Shown: positions 7,082-15,589, counted from the stretch's first letter. The stretch: DNA of 27,933 bases from Candidatus Saccharimonadota bacterium (GCA_020428265.1 JAGQND010000002.1:1-27933), one strand, 5' to 3'. The notes: generated from the sequence alone by a model not told the origin. Made by a program: numbers and translations.

Positions 7082-8041
7082 ATGAACAAAGACAAAATAT
7101 CATTCAACCTAATGCTAAGTCTGTTTTGGATAGTAGTAGTTGGGTTTTTGACGTACGCATATATACAGCAGAGTTCATCTGTGGCGAGGCTTAAATCACA
7201 AGTTAGCAGCCTCAAGACTCAAGTATCGCGCAAGGCGGACACCACACTGGCGTGCCGCGTGTCGGGCGGCTGGAAAGCGGGGCAATTTAGCCGCTACAGC
7301 ATACAAGTAGAGGGTATGGAGCGATCTTCTATACTGCACTTGCCCAAAGATTTTGTGCGCGGCCAGTACTACCCAGTGGTGTTTTTCTACGTAGGTAAGG
7401 GTGGAGACGCCATGCAAGGTGCCTACAAATACAATGTCAATGACCTACCCGCCATAGTAGTATACGGCGAGCCACTGGTGGGGCGAGATGGCGTAACAGC
7501 CTGGGACGGTGCACCATACGAGTCTAGCGCCGACGACATAGCCTATACCAATGCACTCATAGGCCGGCTTAAGCAAGATTTATGCATAAACCAAAGTAGA
7601 ATATACGCCGTAGGCATGAGCAACGGCGGTGGGTTTGCAGCCTACATGTCGTGCAAGGCACCGGGGCAATTCGCCGCCATAGCCATAATATCTGGCGCCA
7701 TGTACCCACCAGAAGACGACTGCAATCCACAGCAACAAGTACCCATACTCAACGTCCATGGTACCGCCGACACCGTAATACCATATGGCGGCTGGGAAGC
7801 CCGAAAATTACCACCCATAGACAACTGGATGGACATGCGAGCCAAATATGCCGGCTGCGAAGCAAAGCCATATACTCGCGAACCTACACAGAACTTCACC
7901 GAAACCGTATGGAACAAGTGCCACAAAGGTGTAGAAATACAAAATATCCGTGTCAACGGTGGCGTACACGCCTGGGGTAACGTATCAAACGATGTAATAT
8001 GGCGCTTTTTGTGGCAATTCAGCCTACCGCCACAACACTAA
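7082..8041 (+). CDS. membrane-anchored LpqC-type alpha/beta-hydrolase (PHB depolymerase/feruloyl esterase-like)
   Basis: The 319-aa protein has an uncleaved-looking signal anchor (hydrophobic about 10-28), a short coiled-coil-like stretch (about 30-50), then an alpha/beta-hydrolase domain. The nucleophile elbow is GMSNGGG with Ser180. The acid is probably Asp230 in HGTADTVIPYGG and the base His296 in GGVHAWG. This arrangement matches the COG3509 LpqC family of extracellular esterases. Several Cys residues outside the membrane segment may form disulfides, fitting an extracytoplasmic location. The natural substrate cannot be read; host-surface or polysaccharide esters are possible in an episymbiont. 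It is ATA-rich, has an extended -10 just before the start without Shine-Dalgarno, and ends in TAA before a terminator. Confidence 0.85.
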   Translation: MNKDKISFNLMLSLFWIVVVGFLTYAYIQQSSSVARLKSQVSSLKTQVSRKADTTLACRVSGGWKAGQFSRYSIQVEGMERSSILHLPKDFVRGQYYPVVFFYVGKGGDAMQGAYKYNVNDLPAIVVYGEPLVGRDGVTAWDGAPYESSADDIAYTNALIGRLKQDLCINQSRIYAVGMSNGGGFAAYMSCKAPGQFAAIAIISGAMYPPEDDCNPQQQVPILNVHGTADTVIPYGGWEARKLPPIDNWMDMRAKYAGCEAKPYTREPTQNFTETVWNKCHKGVEIQNIRVNGGVHAWGNVSNDVIWRFLWQFSLPPQH

Positions 8042-8053
8042 TGATTAGGCGCA

Positions 8054-8074
8054 CCCCACCTAGTGTGGGGTTTT
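8054..8074 (+). terminator. intrinsic terminator of the esterase gene
   Basis: CCCCAC (8054-8059) and GTGGGG (8065-8070) form the stem, with a 5-nt loop, followed by TTTT. Confidence 0.85.
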
Positions 8075-8082
8075 AAATTTCA

Positions 8083-8091
8083 TGCTACAAT
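8083..8091 (+). promoter_or_regulatory. extended -10 promoter of nudix-dcd-tmk
   Basis: TGC-TACAAT (8083-8091) is an extended -10. The leader of about 20 nt holds a GAGGGA Shine-Dalgarno before the ATG at 8119. No clear -35 is present, because that position falls in the preceding terminator. Confidence 0.6.
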
Positions 8092-8118
8092 TGGGTAAAA
8101 GACATAAGAGAGGGACAA

Positions 8119-8613
8119 ATGGGACATATTCATTCTGATAGTCAGTACGACTATACTGCAAGTGGTGTTATAGTGCACAACGATAAAGTGTTGCTTTTGC
8201 TACACCACAAACTAAATCTATGGCTTTCGCCGGCTGGCCACATAGAGCTAGACGAAACGCCCATACAAGGTTTATTCCGTGAAGTCCAAGAAGAAACAGG
8301 CCTAACGCCAAACGACCTTACTCTCATAAGTCCATATGTCGACAACCTCCCATTTGTGCGCGACACAGGCAGCAATGCAACTGAGCCCTTGCCATTCGAC
8401 ATAGATATTCACGCAATCGGCGACACTGGCCACAAGCATATTGATTTCGGCTATATACTGGCTAGTGATACTGCTGAATTTACACTAGAAGAAGGCGGTG
8501 CTACCGAAATGCGCTGGTTTACTCTCGATGAACTCAAAGATTTATCGCCTTCAACGGAATCCACGAAAAGTCGTGCAGCTTACGCAATTCGCAAGGTAAA
8601 AGAGGCTTCGTAA
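8119..8613 (+). CDS. Nudix hydrolase
   Basis: The 164-aa protein has a complete Nudix box (GX5EX7REUXEEXGU), read as GHIELDE followed by seven residues and REVQEETGL, about residues 40-62. The fold-typical strands precede it (ASGVIVHNDKVLLLLHH). It should hydrolyse a nucleoside diphosphate linked to another group with Mg2+. As first gene of an operon with dcd and tmk it may act on dUTP, dCTP or damaged dNTPs, which is inference from context. A GAGGGA Shine-Dalgarno precedes the ATG. Its TAA shares its last A with the ATG of dcd (TAATG), so translation is likely coupled. Confidence 0.93.
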   Translation: MGHIHSDSQYDYTASGVIVHNDKVLLLLHHKLNLWLSPAGHIELDETPIQGLFREVQEETGLTPNDLTLISPYVDNLPFVRDTGSNATEPLPFDIDIHAIGDTGHKHIDFGYILASDTAEFTLEEGGATEMRWFTLDELKDLSPSTESTKSRAAYAIRKVKEAS

Positions 8614-9332
8614 TGAGCGTATATAGCAACACAGAAATACGCGCAGCCATAAAAGACGGCTCTATTGTATGTATGCCGTTTAACGACAATAATGTGTCCG
8701 AGGCCAGCCTAGACTTTACACTCGGCTACCACTACTACAAGCAAGAGTATAGCGACGTGTCGAAAGTATATAACCCGTTTGATAGCGACGAGGTAGACAG
8801 GTACTTTGGCGGACCACTAACTGCCATACCACACAAAGAATGGTGCGAAAAAAATGGCTATCAACCGTTCAAAAACATCCCCGCAGACCACCCCATAATC
8901 GTCATACGCCCCGGTGAGCGTATATTGGCGCATACACACGAGTTTATAGGTATACGCGCCCACGGTGGCGCATGCGAAGTGAAGTCACGCTCTAGCGTAG
9001 GCCGCAATGGTGTAGCCGTGTGTTTTGACGCTGGCTGGGTTGACCCGGGCTACATAAACCGTATCACGCTCGAAATATACAACCTCAACAGCCACGAAAG
9101 CGTAGTGTTACCAGTGGGCGAGCGCATAGGACAGTTAATATTTCACAAAACTGGGCCAGTAGATGGCGACTATAGTAATGGCCGCGGTGGCATAAGCGGC
9201 AAATACCAGCACACCGACAACCTAGACGAGCTAGTCAAAACGTGGGAGCCAAGCATGATGCTTCCGCGCGCATATAAAGACCAGCGCAAACTACCAGAAA
9301 CCATAAAAGGACTCAAAAAAGGCATAAAATAA
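8613..9332 (+). CDS. dcd: dCTP deaminase / dUTPase-family protein
   Basis: The 239-aa protein has the Dcd signature: SRSSVGRNG (residues 125-133) and DAGWVDPGYINRITLEIYN (139-157). Glu154 sits where the catalytic glutamate of E. coli Dcd lies. SEASLDFTLG near the start also fits the family. Dcd converts dCTP to dUTP; some homologues are bifunctional and go on to dUMP, and I cannot tell which from sequence alone. It is longer than E. coli Dcd (193 aa), with an insertion around residues 45-90 and a basic C-terminal tail. It overlaps nudix and tmk by one base each (TAATG). The product would feed ThyX and Tmk. Confidence 0.9.
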   Translation: MSVYSNTEIRAAIKDGSIVCMPFNDNNVSEASLDFTLGYHYYKQEYSDVSKVYNPFDSDEVDRYFGGPLTAIPHKEWCEKNGYQPFKNIPADHPIIVIRPGERILAHTHEFIGIRAHGGACEVKSRSSVGRNGVAVCFDAGWVDPGYINRITLEIYNLNSHESVVLPVGERIGQLIFHKTGPVDGDYSNGRGGISGKYQHTDNLDELVKTWEPSMMLPRAYKDQRKLPETIKGLKKGIK

Positions 9333-9973
9333 TGACAGAACGTGGCAAATATATTGTCATCGAGGGGCACGACGGCACAGGTAAATCATCACAAGTAGAA
9401 CTACTAAGGGACAATCTAGCGGAGGTAGGCATAGACTCTGTAGAGTTTCATGAGCCAGATGGTACGCCAATAGCTAGTGAAATACGCAAAATCATCAAAA
9501 ACGGCACACTAGAGCGAGACGGCGTGACTAATTTATTCTTATTTAATGCGGCACGACATGATATATGGTATAGCCTGGCCAGGCCGGCACTTTCTATGGG
9601 CAAATGGGTAGTGGCGTCGCGCAATTACTACAGCACGCTCGCGTACCAAGGCTACGGCGAGGGTATAGACAAAGACCTCATAGTTAATCTTACGCGTGCA
9701 GCTACAGATGAGCAATATATGACGCCAGACCTCGCCATGGTACTAAGCCTCGACGATGAGCAGGAGCGCCTGAGCCGCATAAATAGCCGCGGTGAACTAG
9801 AAAATCCAGATACATTTGAGAGTAAAGACGGCGGATTCCAAGACCGCGTACGCCTGGCGTACCCCGAAATTGCCTCCAAATACGGCGCGACAGTGCTATC
9901 AGCGGCGAAGTCTAAGTGCGACATCGCCGACGATATCTGGGCCTTAACTTGCTTTAGCTTAGACGTAAAGTAG
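9332..9973 (+). CDS. tmk: thymidylate kinase
   Basis: The 213-aa P-loop kinase phosphorylates dTMP to dTDP. The P-loop is EGHDGTGKSS (residues 11-20), the dTMP-binding region is EPDGTP (41-46), and STLAYQGYG (101-109) follows the usual DR(Y/H/F) position. That motif reads SRN here (Ser96-Arg97): the Arg is kept and the Asp replaced. The LID region is unusual but contains Arg and acidic residues. It overlaps dcd by one base (TAATG). Its 3' end overlaps the convergent GH38 gene by 20 bp with no separate terminator. Last gene of the deoxypyrimidine operon. Confidence 0.9.
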   Translation: MTERGKYIVIEGHDGTGKSSQVELLRDNLAEVGIDSVEFHEPDGTPIASEIRKIIKNGTLERDGVTNLFLFNAARHDIWYSLARPALSMGKWVVASRNYYSTLAYQGYGEGIDKDLIVNLTRAATDEQYMTPDLAMVLSLDDEQERLSRINSRGELENPDTFESKDGGFQDRVRLAYPEIASKYGATVLSAAKSKCDIADDIWALTCFSLDVK

Positions 9974-12692
9974 TTATACCGCGTTTAATTTCTATATTTT
10001 GCGCGTTTACGGTATCTAGCTCATTACCAAATGCATCTGTTAATTTAGCTTTTTTAAACATACCACCTAGGCTCACACTTATTGGCTCATCTTCGTAATT
10101 AACCATACGTAGTAGTACAGCCTTGCCATCTTCGGTGGGCCTTAGAGCACTTACTTCTACCGGTCGGTCGCATTTTACCTGCAGTACGTCGCCCATATTA
10201 GCGCTCCCATAGCTATAGTCACCAGCGTGCGTGTAGTCATACTGCGCGGCCACTAGCTCATTGTTCGGCTTATCGCCAGCTAGGTTCACGGCAAACTCAA
10301 ACTCATGAGTACCAAGCATCTGTGCACCCGGAGTGCCGTAGCCTGGGCCAGCGCCACCCTTGCGAGTTTGCAGCTCACTACCTCGGTCTTCGCGACTCAG
10401 GTAACCCGTGCCGCGTATCAGTGTAAGCGCAACTTCATTTATGCCACCATTTTCATTTCTTAACGCTTCGTATTCTGGCAATCCTTTACCCATTAAGCTT
10501 AATTCACCTATGGCAACTACGCCTTGATTGTGACTTGTAGCCACAGGCAACGGCTCCTGCCAATGCGCTCCACCCCGTATAGGCACAGCACTTCGAGTGG
10601 TTATGCCGTACGACTCCTTGGCGCGCACAGTGCCATCACTAGCGGGCGTATCAAACCTCACGCGTACGCGGTGGTCACGGGCGTTATTTACCACCTTAGA
10701 CTTAAACTCTACACGGTCAATCGACGGGTCTTTGTACATGCGCACACGAGTTGTTATGGGCATCGTGACTAATTTTTCGCTACGTTCGCGGCCAGGACGG
10801 ATTTTACCATTTATGGCTTTTAGACCCTTAGGCACTGTTAGTTCGGTAGCAATTTCTATCTCCGTAAATACGTCACCGTCACTTATAATTTTCACGGTTT
10901 CACCTGCACCGCGACTAGTTATTACGGCTTCATCGTCTGTCGAGCAATAGTTATATACATCACCGCGGTCACCCTGGTCTTCATACAGTAAGCCCTTGGT
11001 AGTTCGGCCAGTTTGCCTATCGGTTAATTCAATTTCGCCACCCGCTAGCACGCGTACGCTATGACGCCGAGTCGCAAATTCGCGACGCGTCGTTTCTTCG
11101 TGCTCGAGACTATTATTGGCATCAGTTGCATATAGCCACACTTGTACACTACTAAGTCCCTCTACTGGTATGGTCGCGTAGCCATAGCGAGTATCGACTT
11201 TTTGCACTATCTGCACGGGGTAGGTTACGCTATTACCATCTTCGGTTTCCACTATAGCCTTCAACCCTTTGTCGTGCTCTAGGTCGCCCTCCATAGGAAA
11301 CTCCACCACCATAGTGCGGGCATATGGCGTAGTATTGGCAAATGTCTGGCGGTGCTCCATGCGCGGGTAGGCACCATAATCATCTTCGCGGCCAGCTAGA
11401 GCCGCCAGTGAATTACGCGCAGTTTGATTGGCGGTTTTCCAGGCTCCAGATAATAGTGAATAGGGCAAAGGATAAGCGTCGTCGGTGCCACAACCACTCA
11501 CGGTATCGTGTGAGCCCACAGGTAGCAGCTGCTCCACGGCATGGTGGTAGCCGTACACTTGCTGCCATGTGGCGTGGTCGTTTTCGGCAAGGCCTCCATG
11601 TTTGCGCGCCAGTAGCATGAGCGAAGTCAGCACTCCAGCATCGTATATACGCGTGTCGGCGACATTCATTTTTTGCTTTAAGTCCATGCGTGTAGAGTCT
11701 ATACCGCGCAGCACATTGTCTTCCATACCAGAGCGCATTTCGCCCATGTAAATATTAAGCTTCGAATTATCTATATTATTTTCAACCAAGTCTAAATAAT
11801 GCCCAAGCGTACTAGCCTTGAGTGTAAAATTACTAAGCTTTAATTGCTTCGCCAATTTTTCTTCGGCACCCGCTAGTACTTCGTCTAGGTTTTCGTCTGG
11901 TTTGGTAAAATCATTTCCATTCATGAGCAGTATGTGCGGAAAATCTATTTGCTTGTAGCGATTTCCATATCTATTTATAAGGCCACGCACAGAGAGTGCT
12001 GCAGCGTCGACTTGCAACTTCAGATATTCTTCGGGTGACACAGACGCACGGTCTACGTGTGGGTTGGTCATATCACTTACATTGCCGTATCCACCATGCA
12101 ACGGCAGGGCTATTACCTCGCTACCATCACCGTAGCGCCACTTAAATATTGCACCAAATTTGTCTTGGTGCTCAAAACCACGCTTAAAAGCTATAGCCTT
12201 CATGCCAGCATGTTTTAGTACCATAGGCGTAGTCTCTTCGAACCCAAATGTATCGGGTATATACTCGAGCGCTGGAGGCTTACCACCATATTCCATGGCG
12301 TATTTTTTGCCCACCTCAAAGTTCCAAAATCTCAACTCCTGTGGACTCAAAAACGTATCGGGCTGCATGTACATACCTATAAGCTCCATACGTCCATCTT
12401 CAACCATATCTAGAAATTCATCTTTAAAGCGCTTACCGGCACCATCAAAAAACTCTTTCGCCGTAATCATCTGCTCGAGAGTAAAATGATCCAGGGAAAG
12501 AGTTTTCATAAATGCTTCGACTTCGCGCATTTTGGAGGACTCACGGTCGCGATACCACGCGTAGTCCAGGTGACTGTGCGGTATTACGTCGAACACCACC
12601 TTGTCTTTGCTTTGCAGCCAGGAGAGTAGCTCCGGATTTACCGGCTCGCGCATCTCTTCATAGTTATCATCATGCAGCAGCTTTTCACTCAT
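9954..12692 (-). CDS. GH38 alpha-mannosidase-family glycoside hydrolase
   Basis: The 912-aa protein has the GH38 signatures. HSHLDYAW (residues 39-46) supplies zinc ligands His41 and Asp43. IPDTFGFEET has the nucleophile/zinc ligand Asp147. GSHDTVSGCGTDDAY has zinc ligand His395. The C-terminal half is beta-rich, as in mannosidases. No signal peptide is visible, so it is probably cytoplasmic and processes imported oligosaccharides, mannosylglycerate or similar; the substrate is not readable. TAGGAGG precedes the ATG, and a promoter with GTGACA and TATGCT lies upstream. Genes on both sides are transport or nucleotide genes, so there is no sugar operon around it. Its 3' end overlaps tmk. Confidence 0.9.
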   Translation of the reverse strand: MSEKLLHDDNYEEMREPVNPELLSWLQSKDKVVFDVIPHSHLDYAWYRDRESSKMREVEAFMKTLSLDHFTLEQMITAKEFFDGAGKRFKDEFLDMVEDGRMELIGMYMQPDTFLSPQELRFWNFEVGKKYAMEYGGKPPALEYIPDTFGFEETTPMVLKHAGMKAIAFKRGFEHQDKFGAIFKWRYGDGSEVIALPLHGGYGNVSDMTNPHVDRASVSPEEYLKLQVDAAALSVRGLINRYGNRYKQIDFPHILLMNGNDFTKPDENLDEVLAGAEEKLAKQLKLSNFTLKASTLGHYLDLVENNIDNSKLNIYMGEMRSGMEDNVLRGIDSTRMDLKQKMNVADTRIYDAGVLTSLMLLARKHGGLAENDHATWQQVYGYHHAVEQLLPVGSHDTVSGCGTDDAYPLPYSLLSGAWKTANQTARNSLAALAGREDDYGAYPRMEHRQTFANTTPYARTMVVEFPMEGDLEHDKGLKAIVETEDGNSVTYPVQIVQKVDTRYGYATIPVEGLSSVQVWLYATDANNSLEHEETTRREFATRRHSVRVLAGGEIELTDRQTGRTTKGLLYEDQGDRGDVYNYCSTDDEAVITSRGAGETVKIISDGDVFTEIEIATELTVPKGLKAINGKIRPGRERSEKLVTMPITTRVRMYKDPSIDRVEFKSKVVNNARDHRVRVRFDTPASDGTVRAKESYGITTRSAVPIRGGAHWQEPLPVATSHNQGVVAIGELSLMGKGLPEYEALRNENGGINEVALTLIRGTGYLSREDRGSELQTRKGGAGPGYGTPGAQMLGTHEFEFAVNLAGDKPNNELVAAQYDYTHAGDYSYGSANMGDVLQVKCDRPVEVSALRPTEDGKAVLLRMVNYEDEPISVSLGGMFKKAKLTDAFGNELDTVNAQNIEIKRGITTLRLS

Positions 12693-12720
12693 ACATTCAA
12701 CCTCCTATGTTGTATTACCT

Positions 12721-12748
12721 AGCATAGCACTTAAATATTTTTTGTCAC
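12721..12748 (-). promoter_or_regulatory. promoter of the GH38 gene
   Basis: On the minus strand, GTGACA (12743-12748), 16 bp, then TATGCT (12721-12726) preceded by TGC, an extended -10. It is divergent from and almost abutting the mmpL promoter. Confidence 0.65.
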
Positions 12749-12751
12749 ACT

Positions 12752-12780
12752 TTGAGATTGCTAAATGCTTCTGCTATAAT
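12752..12780 (+). promoter_or_regulatory. promoter of the MMPL gene (predicted leaderless)
   Basis: TTGAGA (12752-12757), 17 bp, TATAAT (12775-12780) with TGC before the -10. The -10 ends only 8 nt before the ATG at 12789 and there is no Shine-Dalgarno. Transcription would start at or within 2 nt of the start codon. Confidence 0.8.
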
Positions 12781-12788
12781 TTACATAT

Positions 12789-14960
12789 ATGCAAAAACTT
12801 TTTGAGGGTCGGCGCTCTAGGGTAGCTGTAACTATTTTTTTAATATTAAGCTGGGGTCTACTCGCCGGATTTGGCGGGCCAAGCATAGGTAAATTAGGCG
12901 AAGTAACAGATAGTGATCTGAGCGCCTTCTTACCCAAATCGTCTGAATCATCAGAGGTAAATGAACAGCTAAAAAGTTTTGTGGGCAACAATGACAATCA
13001 CTTACCGCTTGTAGTAGTTTTTGAAAATCCCACACACAAAATACAACCTCAAGATTTGAAGTCTATACAAACTGCATATAACGATTTACAGAAAAACCCC
13101 GACATACAAAAGTCTAAATCACCGCCCACTGTATCTGATGACCAGAAAGCCGCACTGATGAGTCTTTCTGTATCACGTAGTGCCGATATGCCCATACTCA
13201 TAGAAAACGTTCGCAGCGTCATAAACTCACACCACATTGAGTCACAGGCTAAGTTTACCGGTGCAGCCATGTTTAGTAGCAGTCTACAAAGTGCATTCGA
13301 GGGTATCGACGGCAAATTATTATTAGTCGCTGTTTCTGTGGTATTTATAATACTACTTATCATCTACCGCTCACCTCTCTTACCGATTATTACCTTAGGA
13401 TCAGCATTGGTAGCTTTGGCCTCGGTATCAATAGTTATATACCACTTAGCAAAGTCTGGCGCTATAAACATGAATCAAGAAGTGCAGGGCATATTGTTTA
13501 TATTAGTCATAGGCGCTGCCACAGACTACTCGCTACTATACATAGCCCGCTACCGCGAAGAACTCGCCAGTGAAAAATCTGCCTGGAAGGCCACTATAAA
13601 GGCCTGGAAAGCCTCGTTTATACCCATAGTTGCCGCCGGGTCCACGGTAGCAGTAGGCCTACTATGCTTCCTGCTGAGCGACCTGGGCTCCAACAAAGCC
13701 TTGGGTCAAGTTGGTGGCATAGGTATAGCAGCTTCGGTACTTACCACGCTTACATTGTTCCCAGTTATACTATCACTGTTTGGACGAGCAGCATTTTGGC
13801 CCAAAAAGCCCCTTACAGCTAGCAAAAAGTCCGCTCTACCACTATATAAACGCAATCACCCGTTGTGGACAAAAATCGGCAACTTTGTAGGTCGTCACCC
13901 GAGGCCGCTGTGGTCACTGTCTACCGCTATTTTACTAGTAGCTACACTAGGCATTTTCCAGCTTAAGGCCGATGGCGTACCGCAATCCGATTTAGTTTTG
14001 GGTAAGTCTGAAGCCCGCGCCGCGCAAGAAGCCATAAACAGGCACTTTGTAGCTGGCATAGGCTCAGAATCAATAATAGTGAGCAGCTATGACAAACGTG
14101 ACCAAGTAGTAAAAGTACTAAACGCTAACTCTGACATTGACTCTATATATACTCAAGCTACTGGAGTAGAATCAAAAATTCTGCCCATAGGCAAAACGGC
14201 AGACAGTTTAATGACAAAATTGCAAGGATTACCGAGTCCATTTACTGATGCTAAAATTCACACTGTTGACGGCCAGATGGTTTATTACTTAACCCTCAAA
14301 TACCCCGGCGATTCACATGAATCTCGGCAAATAGTCAGCGAATTACGTACCGAACTACACAAGGTTGACAACACTGCACACGTAGGTGGATTAGCTGCTT
14401 TGATGCTCGACACCAACAATACATCCCAACACGATATACGTGTCATTATACCAGCCATACTAATAGCTATTACCATCATACTTATGGCCTTGTTACGCTC
14501 CATTGTTGCTCCACTTATATTACTGTTATCTACTATGTTGTCATTTGGAGCAACACTGGGCGTGTCTGCACTTGTATTCAATCACCTATGGCACTTTACG
14601 GGTTCAGAGCTAGTCATAATATTGTACTCGTTTGTGTTCCTGGTGGCGCTAGGCATAGACTACAATATATTCCTCATGACTCGCGTACGTGAAGAAGTTA
14701 TCAAACATGGCGTACAAAAGGGGACTCTAAAGGGTCTTATAGTTACTGGCGGCGTCATCACAAGCGCTGGCATAGTTTTGGCAGCTACGTTTGCGTCACT
14801 TAGTGTGCTACCTATTATGTTTTTAGTACAGATTGCGTTTATTGTTACGTTTGGAGTGCTGCTTGACACTATAGTAGTACGTACGCTTGTAGTTCCAGCC
14901 CTGGCATTGCGACTAGGCAAATTAATGTGGTGGCCATCTAAGCTATACAAAAAGCTCTAG
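12789..14960 (+). CDS. MMPL/RND-superfamily transporter
   Basis: The 723-aa protein has the duplicated RND/MmpL layout. TM1 (about 12-32) and a large exterior loop (to about 170) are followed by five helices (about 175-345). A second TM (about 375-393), exterior loop and five more helices (about 545-715) repeat this. Both halves keep the Asp-Tyr pair of the proton relay region (GAATDYSLLYIARYREEL and LGIDYNIFLMTRVREEV). The family exports lipids or hydrophobic compounds with proton motive force; the substrate here is unknown. The gene is ATA-rich and shares a divergent promoter region with GH38. It has no Shine-Dalgarno and a promoter placed for a leaderless mRNA. No clear terminator follows, only the inverted repeat at 14965-14996. 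Confidence 0.92.
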   Translation: MQKLFEGRRSRVAVTIFLILSWGLLAGFGGPSIGKLGEVTDSDLSAFLPKSSESSEVNEQLKSFVGNNDNHLPLVVVFENPTHKIQPQDLKSIQTAYNDLQKNPDIQKSKSPPTVSDDQKAALMSLSVSRSADMPILIENVRSVINSHHIESQAKFTGAAMFSSSLQSAFEGIDGKLLLVAVSVVFIILLIIYRSPLLPIITLGSALVALASVSIVIYHLAKSGAINMNQEVQGILFILVIGAATDYSLLYIARYREELASEKSAWKATIKAWKASFIPIVAAGSTVAVGLLCFLLSDLGSNKALGQVGGIGIAASVLTTLTLFPVILSLFGRAAFWPKKPLTASKKSALPLYKRNHPLWTKIGNFVGRHPRPLWSLSTAILLVATLGIFQLKADGVPQSDLVLGKSEARAAQEAINRHFVAGIGSESIIVSSYDKRDQVVKVLNANSDIDSIYTQATGVESKILPIGKTADSLMTKLQGLPSPFTDAKIHTVDGQMVYYLTLKYPGDSHESRQIVSELRTELHKVDNTAHVGGLAALMLDTNNTSQHDIRVIIPAILIAITIILMALLRSIVAPLILLLSTMLSFGATLGVSALVFNHLWHFTGSELVIILYSFVFLVALGIDYNIFLMTRVREEVIKHGVQKGTLKGLIVTGGVITSAGIVLAATFASLSVLPIMFLVQIAFIVTFGVLLDTIVVRTLVVPALALRLGKLMWWPSKLYKKL

Positions 14961-14964
14961 CTTC

Positions 14965-15001
14965 ACCACATATTGCATTTATTTGATATATGTGGTATAA
15001 T
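14965..15001 (+). promoter_or_regulatory. promoter of the 153-aa gene with overlapping 9-bp inverted repeat
   Basis: TTGCAT (14973-14978), 17 bp, TATAAT (14996-15001) with TGG before it. A perfect inverted repeat ACCACATAT (14965-14973) / ATATGTGGT (14988-14996) brackets the -35 and touches the -10. It could be an operator, or a 3' hairpin for mmpL without a U-run. Confidence 0.75.
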
Positions 15002-15041
15002 AGTATAGAGTAGGTAGTTAACTTCAAAATAGGGAGCAACC

Positions 15042-15503
15042 ATGTCTAGCAACACGCCGCAATTCGACGTGGACTTCATGCAGCAAATCGCGCTGCTGGA
15101 AAAGCAGATGAGCCTGGCTGAATTCGCTCGTGCCGCGGCCGTAACGCTGCGCAACATCGACGGAATTCAGTCGGAGATGTTGTTTGTGCGTCGCATCGAT
15201 CCAGATGGGAAAATCGTGAATTCGGTCCGCAGCTGGGATGGTTGGCAAGTGTCTGTCACGGGGCCGCAAGCTCTGCGCATTCACTTGCTCAGCGATGGCG
15301 CCATTGCCATGGAGTCCGTAAACAGCCTCGACCAGGCGTTGCAAGATGCCGAAGGTCGCTGCGTGTCTGACGAAATCCAGACGGCAGACATCGCCGACGA
15401 GGCCGTATGCGCCAAGTTCGCTGAGACCATCGCCATGCTGCTCGACAACCATGACGCCTTGAGCGACGAGCTGGGGTCTATGCTGCATAAGCTAGTCAAC
15501 TAG
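15042..15503 (+). CDS. GC-rich 153-aa hypothetical protein
   Basis: The protein is soluble and acidic, with a helical N-terminus (MQQIALLEKQMSLAEFARAAAVTLRNI), a central beta-like part (MLFVRRIDPDGKIVNSVRSWDGWQVSV) and a helical C-terminus. No membrane segment, signal peptide or known motif is visible, and I do not recognise it. Start choice is supported by AGGGAG 6 nt upstream. It stands out for composition: 35 of 60 bases G/C in one sampled line against 25 of 60 in mmpL, with Ile as ATC/ATT. It forms a complete cassette with its own promoter and terminator, suggesting acquisition as a unit. Confidence 0.82.
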   Translation: MSSNTPQFDVDFMQQIALLEKQMSLAEFARAAAVTLRNIDGIQSEMLFVRRIDPDGKIVNSVRSWDGWQVSVTGPQALRIHLLSDGAIAMESVNSLDQALQDAEGRCVSDEIQTADIADEAVCAKFAETIAMLLDNHDALSDELGSMLHKLVN

Positions 15504-15510
15504 CTCAACG

Positions 15511-15536
15511 CCCGCCCTGTAAAAGGGGCGGGTTTT
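15511..15536 (+). terminator. intrinsic terminator of the 153-aa gene
   Basis: CCCGCCC (15511-15517) and GGGCGGG (15526-15532), then TTTT. Confidence 0.9.
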
Positions 15537-15560
15537 AAACTACTAAACACATGTTAAGTA

Positions 15561-15589
15561 TTGACTTCTAAGCGGTGTTTCTATATACT
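15561..15589 (+). promoter_or_regulatory. promoter of rplJ-rplL
   Basis: TTGACT (15561-15566), a 17-bp spacer and TATACT (15584-15589). It predicts transcription from about 15596 and a leader near 190 nt. Confidence 0.85.
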
